64,000 bases of DNA from CAZKBP01 sp964551015 (GCA_964551015.1 CAZKBP010000031.1:1-64000), one strand, 5' to 3'; positions 25,532-31,309 are shown, counted from the first letter of the stretch. Notes: generated by a model not told the origin, from the sequence alone. Numbers and translations: made by a program.

Positions 25532-26251
25532 CTATTCTGGAAATCCATCATTTTGACTCGCTTCATAAGATAAAAAGGGTTTGGTGTTAAAGTCTAGCTT
25601 CAGAAGCTTTGAGGCATCAATCTTCCTTAGTATATCTACCAAAGTTAGATTTATAAAAACGTTGGTGAGCGACTGAGTTTTTTCCTCTGCTGCATCTCTC
25701 TCATAATCACGCTCTTCAATGAGAAATTCTGTGTATTTTTTATTATACCCACAAAGAAACCAATCAAATCTTGTCAGGAACTGATTTTGGTCAAATAGAA
25801 AAAGATCGTGTGTTGCCTCAACTAGGCTCTTAATCACAGCAATCTCTTGCAAAGGTATTTTCTTAAAGATAGGGTGATAGCTAGATAGCTTTTCTGTATC
25901 CGAAATAATTTCAATCAGAAATTGGGACAAGTTCACGGCAAGCATATCAAATTCACTATAAAAGTCCTTTCGTTTCAACTTACCGTATGATGAACGATGT
26001 CTTATTACAAACTCTATAATTTCTTGCTCCTTTATCACCAATGGGTGTGTATTAATTTCTTTAAACTCTTCGTCAGTTACGACGACATCAGCAAGTTTGC
26101 TACGAGCTTCTAGGTTATTTCTTTCAAAGACCGCTTTATAGTAAAGAGGATATCTCTCATTACCTTCATCATCCTTGATAGGCTTTAAACGCTTATTAGG
26201 GTAATGCGTAATACTCAGTTTCTTGCCGCTTATTTCTGTTGCTATTCCCAT
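25532..26251 (-). CDS. Hypothetical protein with integrase arm-like N-terminus
   Basis: In the 239-aa protein, residues ~10-50 (LSITHYPNKRLKP and YPLYYKAVFERNNLEARSKL) resemble the arm-site-binding domain seen at the start of Bacteroidota tyrosine recombinases. The rest is helical and unrecognised. It overlaps the integrase stop by 10 bp, so the two are coupled. It may be an accessory factor that binds arm sites during integration or excision. That is inference. Confidence 0.6.
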   Translation of the reverse strand: MGIATEISGKKLSITHYPNKRLKPIKDDEGNERYPLYYKAVFERNNLEARSKLADVVVTDEEFKEINTHPLVIKEQEIIEFVIRHRSSYGKLKRKDFYSEFDMLAVNLSQFLIEIISDTEKLSSYHPIFKKIPLQEIAVIKSLVEATHDLFLFDQNQFLTRFDWFLCGYNKKYTEFLIEERDYERDAAEEKTQSLTNVFINLTLVDILRKIDASKLLKLDFNTKPFLSYEASQNDGFPE

Positions 26252-27426
26252 TTCGTATTTTTTAAGGCTTGATTTCTCCGCTCAGGAGAGTCCTTTAAGT
26301 AATGTTCGGCCAATGTCTTAGAGGTTGTCCCCGTGATGCTGGCCACTATATCTAGGTTCTTATTCTGGCGATTAACCATATCCGTTACAAAGGTGATCTT
26401 CCCCAGATGGCTATGGAGTCGCTTATTGATCCCGGCCATATTTGCAATCTCTTTGAGGCTTCTATTAAAGTAGCCTTCATTGAGGCGGGCAAAGATTACA
26501 TCGCTATCATTACCTAGGTATTTCAAAATGATCCCTTGGGGCTTACCTCCATACAAGCCGTGTAAAGGCAAATCCTTAACCCAGCGACTGCCTTTTTTGC
26601 GAGGTTTGAAAGTAAGATACATTTCCTCTCCTTTGATGCTCAGATAGGATTTCTTGAAATTCAAGAGATCACCCAAGCGCATTCCCGTGTAGCACATATA
26701 TAAGAAGCCATCGCGCACTTTCTCCAGGCTTTTCAAGTCTGCATCAAAGTCTAGGGCTTCCAGCTTTTGCATTTCTTCGGGAGATAGGGCATCTCTCTTG
26801 GGATCATCCACTTGGATTTCAAGTTGTGAGCAGGGGTTGGATTTGTCGTAGTAGCCAAATTTGATGGCTCGGTTGATCTGGCTGCTCAGCACTGCTTTGT
26901 GCCGATCACGCGTACTACCTGCAAGCCCTTCGCCAATCAGGTAGTTGTCGAACTTGTAGAGCAACTTGTAATTTAAGTCCTCAAACCGTACTTCGCCAAA
27001 GACCTTGCGCAACCTCCTGAGTACTATGCGAAGTCCTCTCTTCGTCTGATGGTCTATGTCCTTTCTCTCTTCAATGTCTTTCTCCATAAAAACTGTGAAG
27101 GAAACGGTTTCATCGTCCTCTTTCCCCCGCAGGGCTTCTTTGAAATGATCTATATTGGGAGTAAGCCCTTTCATATCAAGCTCAGCTCTCATATCATTCA
27201 GCGAGGTTTCCATCTCGAGGATGGCCTTGTTCCAGGTACGATGATTAGGGTGTTTCCGATTGATCTCAGATTTTCTGTCGCTCCAATGCCCGGGCTTGAT
27301 TCGATAGCCTGTGGAGAGGTAGTAAGGAATGCGGTGGATAATGATCCTGAAATGGATCAAAGCTTCTCCATTTCTGTCTAACTTGTTGGTACGGTTGAAT
27401 ACCCTTTTGATGCTAATATTAGCCAT
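26242..27426 (-). CDS. Tyrosine recombinase (integrase) of the element
   Basis: ATG 27426 (MANISIKRVF) fits a Bacteroidota integrase better than the upstream start at 27498. The protein has an N-terminal arm-binding domain, a SAM-like core-binding domain (FEDLNYKLLYKFDNYL) and a catalytic domain. Catalytic Arg I is in YTGMRLGDLL and the nucleophilic Tyr in LAEHYLKD. The HxxR box reads LHSHLGKITFVTDM, so the second Arg is replaced by Lys. The gene lies 180 bp inside the tRNA-Glu 3' end, the usual position for the recombinase that made the insertion. Confidence 0.9.
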   Translation of the reverse strand: MANISIKRVFNRTNKLDRNGEALIHFRIIIHRIPYYLSTGYRIKPGHWSDRKSEINRKHPNHRTWNKAILEMETSLNDMRAELDMKGLTPNIDHFKEALRGKEDDETVSFTVFMEKDIEERKDIDHQTKRGLRIVLRRLRKVFGEVRFEDLNYKLLYKFDNYLIGEGLAGSTRDRHKAVLSSQINRAIKFGYYDKSNPCSQLEIQVDDPKRDALSPEEMQKLEALDFDADLKSLEKVRDGFLYMCYTGMRLGDLLNFKKSYLSIKGEEMYLTFKPRKKGSRWVKDLPLHGLYGGKPQGIILKYLGNDSDVIFARLNEGYFNRSLKEIANMAGINKRLHSHLGKITFVTDMVNRQNKNLDIVASITGTTSKTLAEHYLKDSPERRNQALKNTKWE

Positions 27427-27565
27427 ATCGTTAAGAATTTGATTACAGTTAGTAAGCAAATTCGGCATTGGGGATATGACTAACAAGGGGACTAACATTG
27501 GTGGGTTACATTGGATTTTGATGTAGTTTAGAAATCTTCAAAAATTCCCTTATTGGGAAAAGACA

Positions 27566-27592
27566 TAAAAAAAACCTACCACAAAGGTAGGT
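27566..27592 (-). terminator. Rho-independent terminator of the tRNA/Y-RNA array
   Basis: On the minus strand ACCTACC-TTTGT-GGTAGGT is followed by a run of eight T. It lies directly downstream of tRNA-Glu, inside the inserted element, and would now end the array transcript. Confidence 0.75.
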
Positions 27593-27606
27593 CATTTTTT
27601 TGAAAA

Positions 27607-27623
27607 GTAGTGCCGACGGGATT
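27607..27623 (+). repeat. Right attachment-site repeat (att core) in tRNA-Glu
   Basis: Identical to 6084-6100. It is the 3' 17 nt of the tRNA-Glu region on the minus strand. After it the element sequence begins, so only the first C of a CCA end follows A73, whereas the left copy is followed by a complete CCA. Confidence 0.75.
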
Positions 27624-27681
27624 CGAACCCGCAATCTCTGCTGTGAAAGAGCAGCGACTTAAACCGTTTGTCCACGGCACC
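27608..27681 (-). tRNA. tRNA-Glu(TTC), integration target
   Basis: A full cloverleaf reads on the minus strand: acceptor GGTGCCG/CGGCACT (G1-U72), D stem GAC/GTC, anticodon stem CTGCT/AGCAG with loop CTTTCAC (TTC), T arm GCGGG-TTCGAAT-CCCGT. The CCA end is no longer encoded because the element begins here. It is the last array member before the island. Confidence 0.88.
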
Positions 27682-27778
27682 AAGTGATAGAAAATTTTAG
27701 GCCTTGAGAATTACTTCTCTCGAGTCTTTCGTCTTCTTATTCTAAATCTCCAAGCTTTCCATTTTCAAGTCTTAACTT

Positions 27779-27943
27779 CTAAAATGAAGGTAACCCAGCG
27801 AGAAGGCTCTAGCTTTTCCCGTTTGACCACTCTGGCACGTCCCCCAAAATGAATTATATGGCTCACAGGGGAGGCGGGATTCGAACCCGCGTAGCCTTTC
27901 AGCTAAAAGTTTACGAAGAATTCCTTCTCTACGACACTTCATC
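27779..27943 (-). ncRNA. Y-RNA-like element G with permuted tRNA-Ser-like module
   Basis: The 5' Y strand is TGAAGTGTCGTAGAGAAGG and the 3' strand is CCTTCTCGCTGGGTTACC plus TTCA, closing a long stem. Inside, the order is reversed relative to a tRNA. First comes the 3' half (27868-27910): CTTTT, a variable-arm hairpin AGC-TGAAA-GGCT, T arm GCGGG-TTCGAAT-CCCGC and acceptor CTCCCC. A linker follows, then the 5' half (27806-27848): GGGGGA, the Ser-type D arm GCCAGAGTGGTC, and AAAAG, which pairs with CTTTT. The anticodon loop is thus replaced by the Y stem. Confidence 0.75.
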
Positions 27944-28013
27944 TAGATGTTAATATTTTCTTGTATCTGCGTTCCATCTTTTTCCATTGCCAAATCTTTC
28001 ATTTTCCCATCTT

Positions 28014-28156
28014 TAAGAAACAGAGGTAACTAAGCGGAGAGAGACTCATTTCCGGTGTGCTAACCCCTGCACTACTACCCCCGAAAGCGTAGACGGGATT
28101 CGAACCCGTGACCTCCGGACTCCCGAAGTAACTCTATCCTACGACACTCTGCATCA
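28014..28156 (-). ncRNA. Y-RNA-like element F with permuted tRNA module
   Basis: The 5' Y strand GCAGAGTGTCGTAG then ATAGAGTTACTTCG is followed by a tRNA 3' half: TCCGG, AGGTC, T arm ACGGG-TTCGAAT-CCCGT and acceptor CTACGC. A TTTCGG linker closes the acceptor. Then comes the 5' half GGGTAG, with D arm TAGTGCAGGGGTTAGCAC and CCGGA, which pairs with TCCGG. The 3' Y strand is CTCTCTCCGCTTAGTTACCT plus CTG. Amino-acid identity cannot be given because the anticodon loop is replaced. Confidence 0.78.
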
Positions 28157-28225
28157 AACTAGTGGCACAATTGTAGATGAAAGAAGATGGTTCTCGATCC
28201 GCCTTCAAATCTCTCAATCTATTCT

Positions 28226-28322
28226 TCAAAAAGGAGGTTACAGACGCGTAGAGACCAATAAAGTATAGGAATCGAACCTACATAAACCACGAAGTAACTC
28301 TACACTACGACACTCCCCTGAT
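28226..28322 (-). ncRNA. Y-RNA-like element E with T-arm only
   Basis: The 5' strand GGGGAGTGTCGTAG then TGTAGAGTTACTTCG pairs with the 3' strand CTCTACGCGTCTGTAACCTC (GTAGAG with CTCTAC perfectly). The loop carries a single T arm, GTAGG-TTCGATT-CCTAT, without D arm or 5' half. It looks like a reduced form of elements F and G. Confidence 0.65.
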
Positions 28323-28326
28323 GGTT

Positions 28327-28425
28327 GAAGACCACAGATGGAAAAACCTGAGAATAAGCCTCGAACCGACCTCCGACCTCCTCGATTTTAGGAGCTTCCA
28401 TCTTCTCATCTCTTCTATGAGGAAT
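28327..28425 (-). other. Degenerate tRNA-like sequence
   Basis: On the minus strand AGATGGAA near the start pairs with TTTCCATCT at the end. A GGTTCGAG T-loop-like stretch and a CTCC/GGAG hairpin lie between, but no cloverleaf forms and the Y motif is absent. It is probably a decayed array member. The adjoining 28426-28497 shows nothing recognisable. Confidence 0.35.
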
Positions 28426-28497
28426 GAAAACAGCCAACATTTCTACTTTTTAGAAACTAAGCGTTTTTTAACATCTCATAAATCTGCTCTCATGAAG

Positions 28498-28569
28498 AGG
28501 GAGCAGTAGGTTTCGAACCTACGACCAGCTGCTTAACAGGCAACCGCTCTACCCCTGAGCTATACTCCC
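28498..28569 (-). tRNA. tRNA-Asn(GTT)
   Basis: A cloverleaf reads on the minus strand: acceptor GGGAGTA/TGCTCCC, D stem GCTC/GAGC, anticodon stem GTTGC/GCAGC with loop CTGTTAA (GTT), T arm GTAGG-TTCGAAA-CCTAC. CCA is not encoded. All stems pair, so it could be functional, although the discriminator T is unusual for Asn. Confidence 0.85.
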
Positions 28570-28575
28570 TAATAG

Positions 28576-28650
28576 TTCGGCCGGTGGGACTCGAACCCAC
28601 GACCTCCTGATTAAAAGTCAGGCGCTTCCAGCCAACTGAGCTACGACCGA
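28576..28650 (-). tRNA. tRNA-Lys(TTT)
   Basis: The acceptor is TCGGTCG/CGGCCGA, with D arm AGCTCAGTTGGCTGG, anticodon stem CCTGA/TCAGG and loop CTTTTAA (TTT), T arm GTGGG-TTCGAGT-CCCAC and discriminator A. The D stem has one mismatch. The U1-A72 start is atypical. It lies 6 bp from tRNA-Asn. Confidence 0.85.
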
Positions 28651-28654
28651 ATCT

Positions 28655-28724
28655 TGGCACGGGCGGTAGGAATCGAACCCACCTTCCGGGTTTTGGAGAC
28701 CACGTATCCACCATGGTCGCCCGT
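28655..28724 (-). ncRNA. tRNA-like RNA with one long arm, Trp-like anticodon sequence
   Basis: The acceptor ACGGGCG/CGCCCGT, discriminator G with encoded CCA, and T arm GTGGG-TTCGATT-CCTAC are normal. The D and anticodon arms are not: GACCATG and CGTGGTC form a single 7-bp hairpin around loop GTGGATA. The Trp-like loop sequence CTCCAAA is left mostly unpaired. At about 67 nt before CCA it is shorter than a tRNA. It is either a decayed tRNA-Trp or a purposeful tRNA mimic. Confidence 0.6.
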
Positions 28725-28778
28725 GTATTTTGAATAAGCAATTTTCAATTCCAGACTGACTATCTGTAATTATTCATT

Positions 28779-28858
28779 TAAAAACAGGGCGACAAGCGAA
28801 AAGAGCTTTGAATCTAATGTGGAGTTAGCGAAGTATCTCTTCTCTACGGCACCTGATT
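28779..28858 (-). ncRNA. Y-RNA-like element D, simple loop
   Basis: The 5' strand TCAGGTGCCGTAG then AGAAGAGATACTTCGC pairs with the 3' strand CTCTTTTCGCTTGTCGCC plus CTG. The ~24-nt loop has no tRNA parts. The GGTGCCGTAG / GCTTGTCGCC pair resembles the Ro60-binding helix of Y RNAs (GGUCCGAAG / CUUGACC in vertebrates). It is a near-copy of element C, with shared downstream sequence. Confidence 0.75.
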
Positions 28859-29056
28859 TCTTTATGAAGGTTTAGCTCGTTGTTGAATATTGGTTTTTTG
28901 GTTAAAATTTAAAATCTGTAATTCAAAACAGGGCGATAAGCGAGAAGAGTCTTGGGACTTATTGACAGTAAGCGAAGTAACCCTTCTCTACGGCACCTGA
29001 TTTCTTCATGAATATTTAGCTTGTTGTTGGATATTGGTTTTTTGGTTAAATTTTGA
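28853..29056 (-). repeat. Tandem duplication containing elements C and D
   Basis: After each 5' Y strand end (28853-28911 and 28997-29056) the flanks agree closely: GATTTCTT-ATGAA, TTTAGCT-GTTGTTG, ATATTGGTTTTTTGG and TTAAA. The unit is about 145 bp and includes one Y-like RNA, so C and D arose by tandem duplication. Confidence 0.75.
28925..29003 (-). ncRNA. Y-RNA-like element C, simple loop
   Basis: The 5' strand TCAGGTGCCGTAG then AGAAGGGTTACTTCGC pairs with CTCTTCTCGCTTATCGCC plus CTGTTTT. The loop can add a small hairpin (ACTT with AAGT). It is the cleanest example of the shared stem and lacks tRNA parts. Confidence 0.78.
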
Positions 29057-29082
29057 AATTTATGATCTGCAAGTAGCAATTT

Positions 29083-29242
29083 AAAAAACAGGGCAACAGG
29101 CGAAGAAAGACGTTTACGTTGCTCTAACCAACTGAGCTACCTCTTCCATTTTATAAGTAAAATCGGGAAGAGAGCAGGACTCGAACCTGCGACCACCGGC
29201 TTACAAGGCGAAGTAACTCTCTTCTACGGCACCTGCGTTTTA
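29083..29242 (-). ncRNA. Y-RNA-like element B with permuted tRNA-Thr module
   Basis: The 5' Y strand GCAGGTGCCGTAG then AGAGAGTTACTTCGC is joined to a tRNA-Thr 3' half at 29165-29207: CTTGTAA (TGT anticodon loop), GCCGG, T arm GCAGG-TTCGAGT-CCTGC and acceptor TCTTCC. After a 17-nt AT-rich linker comes the 5' half (29147 down to 29111): GGAAGAG, D arm TAGCTCAGTTGGTTAGAGC, then AACG. The 3' Y strand TCTTCGCCTGTTGCCCTG closes the stem. Both tRNA halves are well conserved, which makes the reversed order unmistakable. Confidence 0.82.
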
Positions 29243-29286
29243 GTTGCTCCTTGCGAAATCAAAATCTTTAATTTGTAATTTTTAAA

Positions 29287-29360
29287 TCAAAGCAGGGTGA
29301 CCAGCAGAAAGAGTCGGTTTCAAGCAGCGAAGTAACTCTTCCCCACGACACCTGCTTTGA
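29287..29360 (-). ncRNA. Y-RNA-like element A, first downstream of the Ro60 gene
   Basis: TCAAAGCAGGTGTCG then GAAGAGTTACTTCGC pairs with GACTCTTTCTGCTGGTCACC plus CTGCTTTGA. The outer stem AAAGCAGG/CCTGCTTT is long. GGTG/CACC and an internal loop follow. It starts 27 nt after the Ro60 stop codon on the same strand. Confidence 0.75.
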
Positions 29361-29387
29361 TTTACTTAGTGCAAAATTTGCTATTTT

Positions 29388-30905
29388 CTACAAGCTTACT
29401 TGCTGGATTTCTGCCAAAGCAGACTCACCCCGCTCGATGGCTTGTAGCACTTCAAATACTTTATCAGACCAGCCCGCGATCAAGCTTACACCTTGTTGTT
29501 CTACACGTAAAGGAGCCTGACCATAGCCTGCCAAGTCAAACAAGTACAGACGAGCCTTGGGAGCTATTTGACGGTACTTTGCCCATTCTTTGGCAATGGT
29601 ATCGTCGTTGTAATGGCTGTTCCAAAGCTGCATATCGGTGAATATCATCACTTTATCCACGATCTGCTTGCGCTTAATCAGGTCTTGGATGACCAAGTAA
29701 CCATTCGTGGAGTAACCCACTTCACCCATACGGCTACGTAGAGCATCCGCATTCGCTAAGATATGGGTCTGCGGTAAGTTGATGATTTTCCAACGGTCTC
29801 CGAAAATACCGGTGTTCACCAATTTGACCTTAGACTGCAAAACCATACCGAGTACCAAACCGATGTCGTAGAGCTGCACACTACTACGAGGCGAAATAGG
29901 CTGACACATAGAGCCAGAAGTATCACAAGCAATTAATACTCGCGTGTCTTCGTCAAAGCCCTGTAAGTTCTCCACGCTCGCTTGAATGGCCTTTTCCAGA
30001 GCATTCAAAATCATGGTCGTGTGTGGAGAGCCTATGCTTTTGATCTCTCGGTAAGCGGACAGGAAGCGGAAAGGCAATTGCTTAGCGCGTGTTACCTGAC
30101 GTTTGTCTGCCAAACGCTCGGCCACGGATTGCATGCACTGCGTACCTACTCCTGACTGGAGGATATTCCGCAGGTTACGCAAAAGTGCCATGTAACCCAA
30201 CTTACCACTCTCAATTAGTTCTGTCCATTTGGCACGAACGGCGACTTGCTTCGCTGCTTCGTTCTTGAAGCTTTGCTGACCTAAAACCGATAGTTCTACT
30301 TCCCAAGTGTAAGGCACTTCCAGGCGATCTTCCACGATCTTGTCAAAGAGCATTTGCTGTGCCTCATCCTTTGGCTTCGGGTGTACTAAGAAGAGCGCGT
30401 CTTTTAGCTTTACCTCCGCCGGACGATTGTACTTGGCAAATTGATACTCGTCAAAGCGATTAAAAGCCTGAGCGAGTCCTTTCTGCAACTGCTTAGAAAG
30501 CTTGCCTAATTTCTTGACCGCCTGACGATCATTGGCTTTCTGATAGTAGGCCAAGAGTTCAGTGATTTCGTCGGCACGCTGCACAATACGAGCCACTAAG
30601 CGGCTGATTAGATTATCACCACTGTGGACCTTGGCGAGTTCCACGGCCAAAACTAGCGGCATAGAGCGTAAGTACATTTTCTCACGAGTGTACACGGCTA
30701 GCTTAGCCACGAAAAGCGGATCGTTTTGCTCAATCAAGGCGCGGATTCGCTCTAGTCGCTCCTGACCTGTCTCGTAGAAACTCGGATTGAGGGAAGAAGT
30801 GACCGTGGCCGAATACAGTTCTAGCTGTGGGTTCAGTGTGAAAGCCTCTGCTCCTTCGTGGTTGAGGATTTTACCCTTTTTTTGTACTTTTTGGTTAAAT
30901 TTCAT
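29388..30905 (-). CDS. rsr: Ro60/Rsr-type TROVE-VWA protein
   Basis: The 505-aa protein has an N-terminal TROVE ring of helical repeats (residues ~10-315; NPSFYETGQER, REKMYLRSMPLVLAVEL) and a C-terminal VWA domain. The VWA carries an intact MIDAS: DTSGS at 328-332, Thr in GYSTNG near 400 and Asp424 in FTDMQ. It is the bacterial orthologue of Ro60, a ring protein that binds Y RNAs and misfolded or processed RNAs. No RtcB, PNPase or RNA-repair gene adjoins it. Instead, seven Y-RNA-like elements and several tRNAs follow downstream on the same strand, starting 27 nt after the stop. Confidence 0.93.
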   Translation of the reverse strand: MKFNQKVQKKGKILNHEGAEAFTLNPQLELYSATVTSSLNPSFYETGQERLERIRALIEQNDPLFVAKLAVYTREKMYLRSMPLVLAVELAKVHSGDNLISRLVARIVQRADEITELLAYYQKANDRQAVKKLGKLSKQLQKGLAQAFNRFDEYQFAKYNRPAEVKLKDALFLVHPKPKDEAQQMLFDKIVEDRLEVPYTWEVELSVLGQQSFKNEAAKQVAVRAKWTELIESGKLGYMALLRNLRNILQSGVGTQCMQSVAERLADKRQVTRAKQLPFRFLSAYREIKSIGSPHTTMILNALEKAIQASVENLQGFDEDTRVLIACDTSGSMCQPISPRSSVQLYDIGLVLGMVLQSKVKLVNTGIFGDRWKIINLPQTHILANADALRSRMGEVGYSTNGYLVIQDLIKRKQIVDKVMIFTDMQLWNSHYNDDTIAKEWAKYRQIAPKARLYLFDLAGYGQAPLRVEQQGVSLIAGWSDKVFEVLQAIERGESALAEIQQVSL

Positions 30906-30962
30906 CCTGTTTTGTATTTTAGGATTGAGACAAAATATTACCGCTTACCTTTTGCCTTTTTC

Positions 30963-31041
30963 GCATCATTGAAGCCCACCGGAGGGTGAGCTAGATTGGC
31001 TTAGCAAGGTTGGACTCAGAGCCAATCCGAATCAATGACGC
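30963..31041 (-). ncRNA. Structured leader RNA upstream of the Ro60 gene
   Basis: On the minus strand GCGTCATTGA (31041 down) pairs with TCAATGATGC (30972 down). Inside are a GATTGGCT/AGCCAATC hairpin and a CACC-CTCC-GGTG hairpin, giving a three-arm fold. The only irregular pair in the outer stem is G-U on the minus strand, which would be A-C on the plus strand, so the RNA is read with the Ro60 gene. It could be a regulatory leader or another Ro60-bound RNA. Confidence 0.55.
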
Positions 31042-31065
31042 AAAGGATGGAACGTATGCAAAATA

Positions 31066-31096
31066 AAAAACCCGAACTCGGCGTGAGTTCGGGTTT
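31066..31096 (-). terminator. Strong terminator between small ORF and Ro60 leader
   Basis: CCCGAACTC-ACGC-GAGTTCGGG followed by TTTTTTATTTT on the minus strand. It separates the small ORF at 31121-31246 from the Ro60 leader, or acts as an attenuator if transcription reads through. Confidence 0.8.
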
Positions 31097-31120
31097 CTTA
31101 GAAGCTTTATATACAGTGTT

Positions 31121-31246
31121 TTAAATCCTGATTATAATGAGCTGATCTAATTCATCCGAACTCTGGAAACAATCTATCCATTCACTCCCTGTGGGGAAGA
31201 AATTTGGTTTGGGTTCGATATGATAATTATTAGTCAGCGAAAACAT
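31121..31246 (-). CDS. Small ORF (41 aa) upstream of the Ro60 gene
   Basis: ATG 31246 opens a 41-codon frame starting MFSLTNNYHIEPKPNF with GSEWIDCFQSSDELDQ further on. A good promoter lies 32 nt upstream and a terminator 25 nt downstream, so it has the layout of a mini-gene. The peptide resembles nothing I recognise. It could also be a leader peptide for attenuation. The rest of 31310-31596 is AT-rich, with TAATTTTG at 31540 as a possible -7 element for the BatA gene. Confidence 0.45.
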   Translation of the reverse strand: MFSLTNNYHIEPKPNFFPTGSEWIDCFQSSDELDQLIIIRI

Positions 31247-31277
31247 GATTGAAATTTTGTGATTGATTACTTGATTA

Positions 31278-31309
31278 CAAAGGTATATAATTTAGTACGA
31301 CATTGTCAA
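31278..31309 (-). promoter_or_regulatory. Bacteroidota-type promoter
   Basis: TTG (with ACA) at 31309-31307 and TACCTTTG at 31285-31278 on the minus strand are 21 nt apart. They match the -33 TTG and -7 TAnnTTTG consensus of Bacteroidota sigma-ABfr promoters. It would drive the small ORF and perhaps the Ro60 locus. Confidence 0.6.

Larger units (their letters stand above)
6084..27623. mobile_element. 21.5-kb integrative element with defence cargo, inserted in tRNA-Glu
   Basis: A perfect 17-bp direct repeat (gtagtgccgacgggatt) lies at 6084-6100 and 27607-27623. The right copy is the 3' end of a tRNA-Glu gene and sits 180 bp from a tyrosine integrase. The left copy is followed outward by TGG on the plus strand (a CCA end), consistent with the original tRNA 3' terminus, and then by more tRNAs. 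Between the repeats lie defence genes (Avs-like; methyltransferase/PLD/Z1) and a replication backbone (RecA-like ATPase, primase, helicase, iteron-like repeats). No relaxase, type IV secretion or virion genes are seen, so it resembles a satellite or a minimal genomic island. Whether it is one element or accreted elements is open. Confidence 0.75.

Noticed and set aside
6084..27623. Prophage
   Set aside because: No capsid, tail, terminase or lysis genes are visible despite the integrase and replication genes.
6084..27623. Integrative conjugative element
   Set aside because: No relaxase, coupling protein or tra genes are visible.
28321..28509. 62-aa plus-strand ORF
   Set aside because: It covers a degenerate tRNA-like sequence and has no coding character.
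28490..28741. 83-aa minus-strand ORF containing QEVVGSSPTGRT
   Set aside because: It is the translation of tRNA-Lys, tRNA-Asn and the Trp-like RNA; this peptide pattern is a classic artefact of tRNA clusters.
27600..29360. CRISPR array
   Set aside because: Repeats are not regularly spaced, they form paired strands of individual RNAs, and the inserts are tRNA parts. No cas genes are present.
27608..29360. Ordinary chromosomal tRNA operon
   Set aside because: Only some members are normal tRNAs; the shared Y-like stems and the reversed order of tRNA halves are not explained by a tRNA operon.
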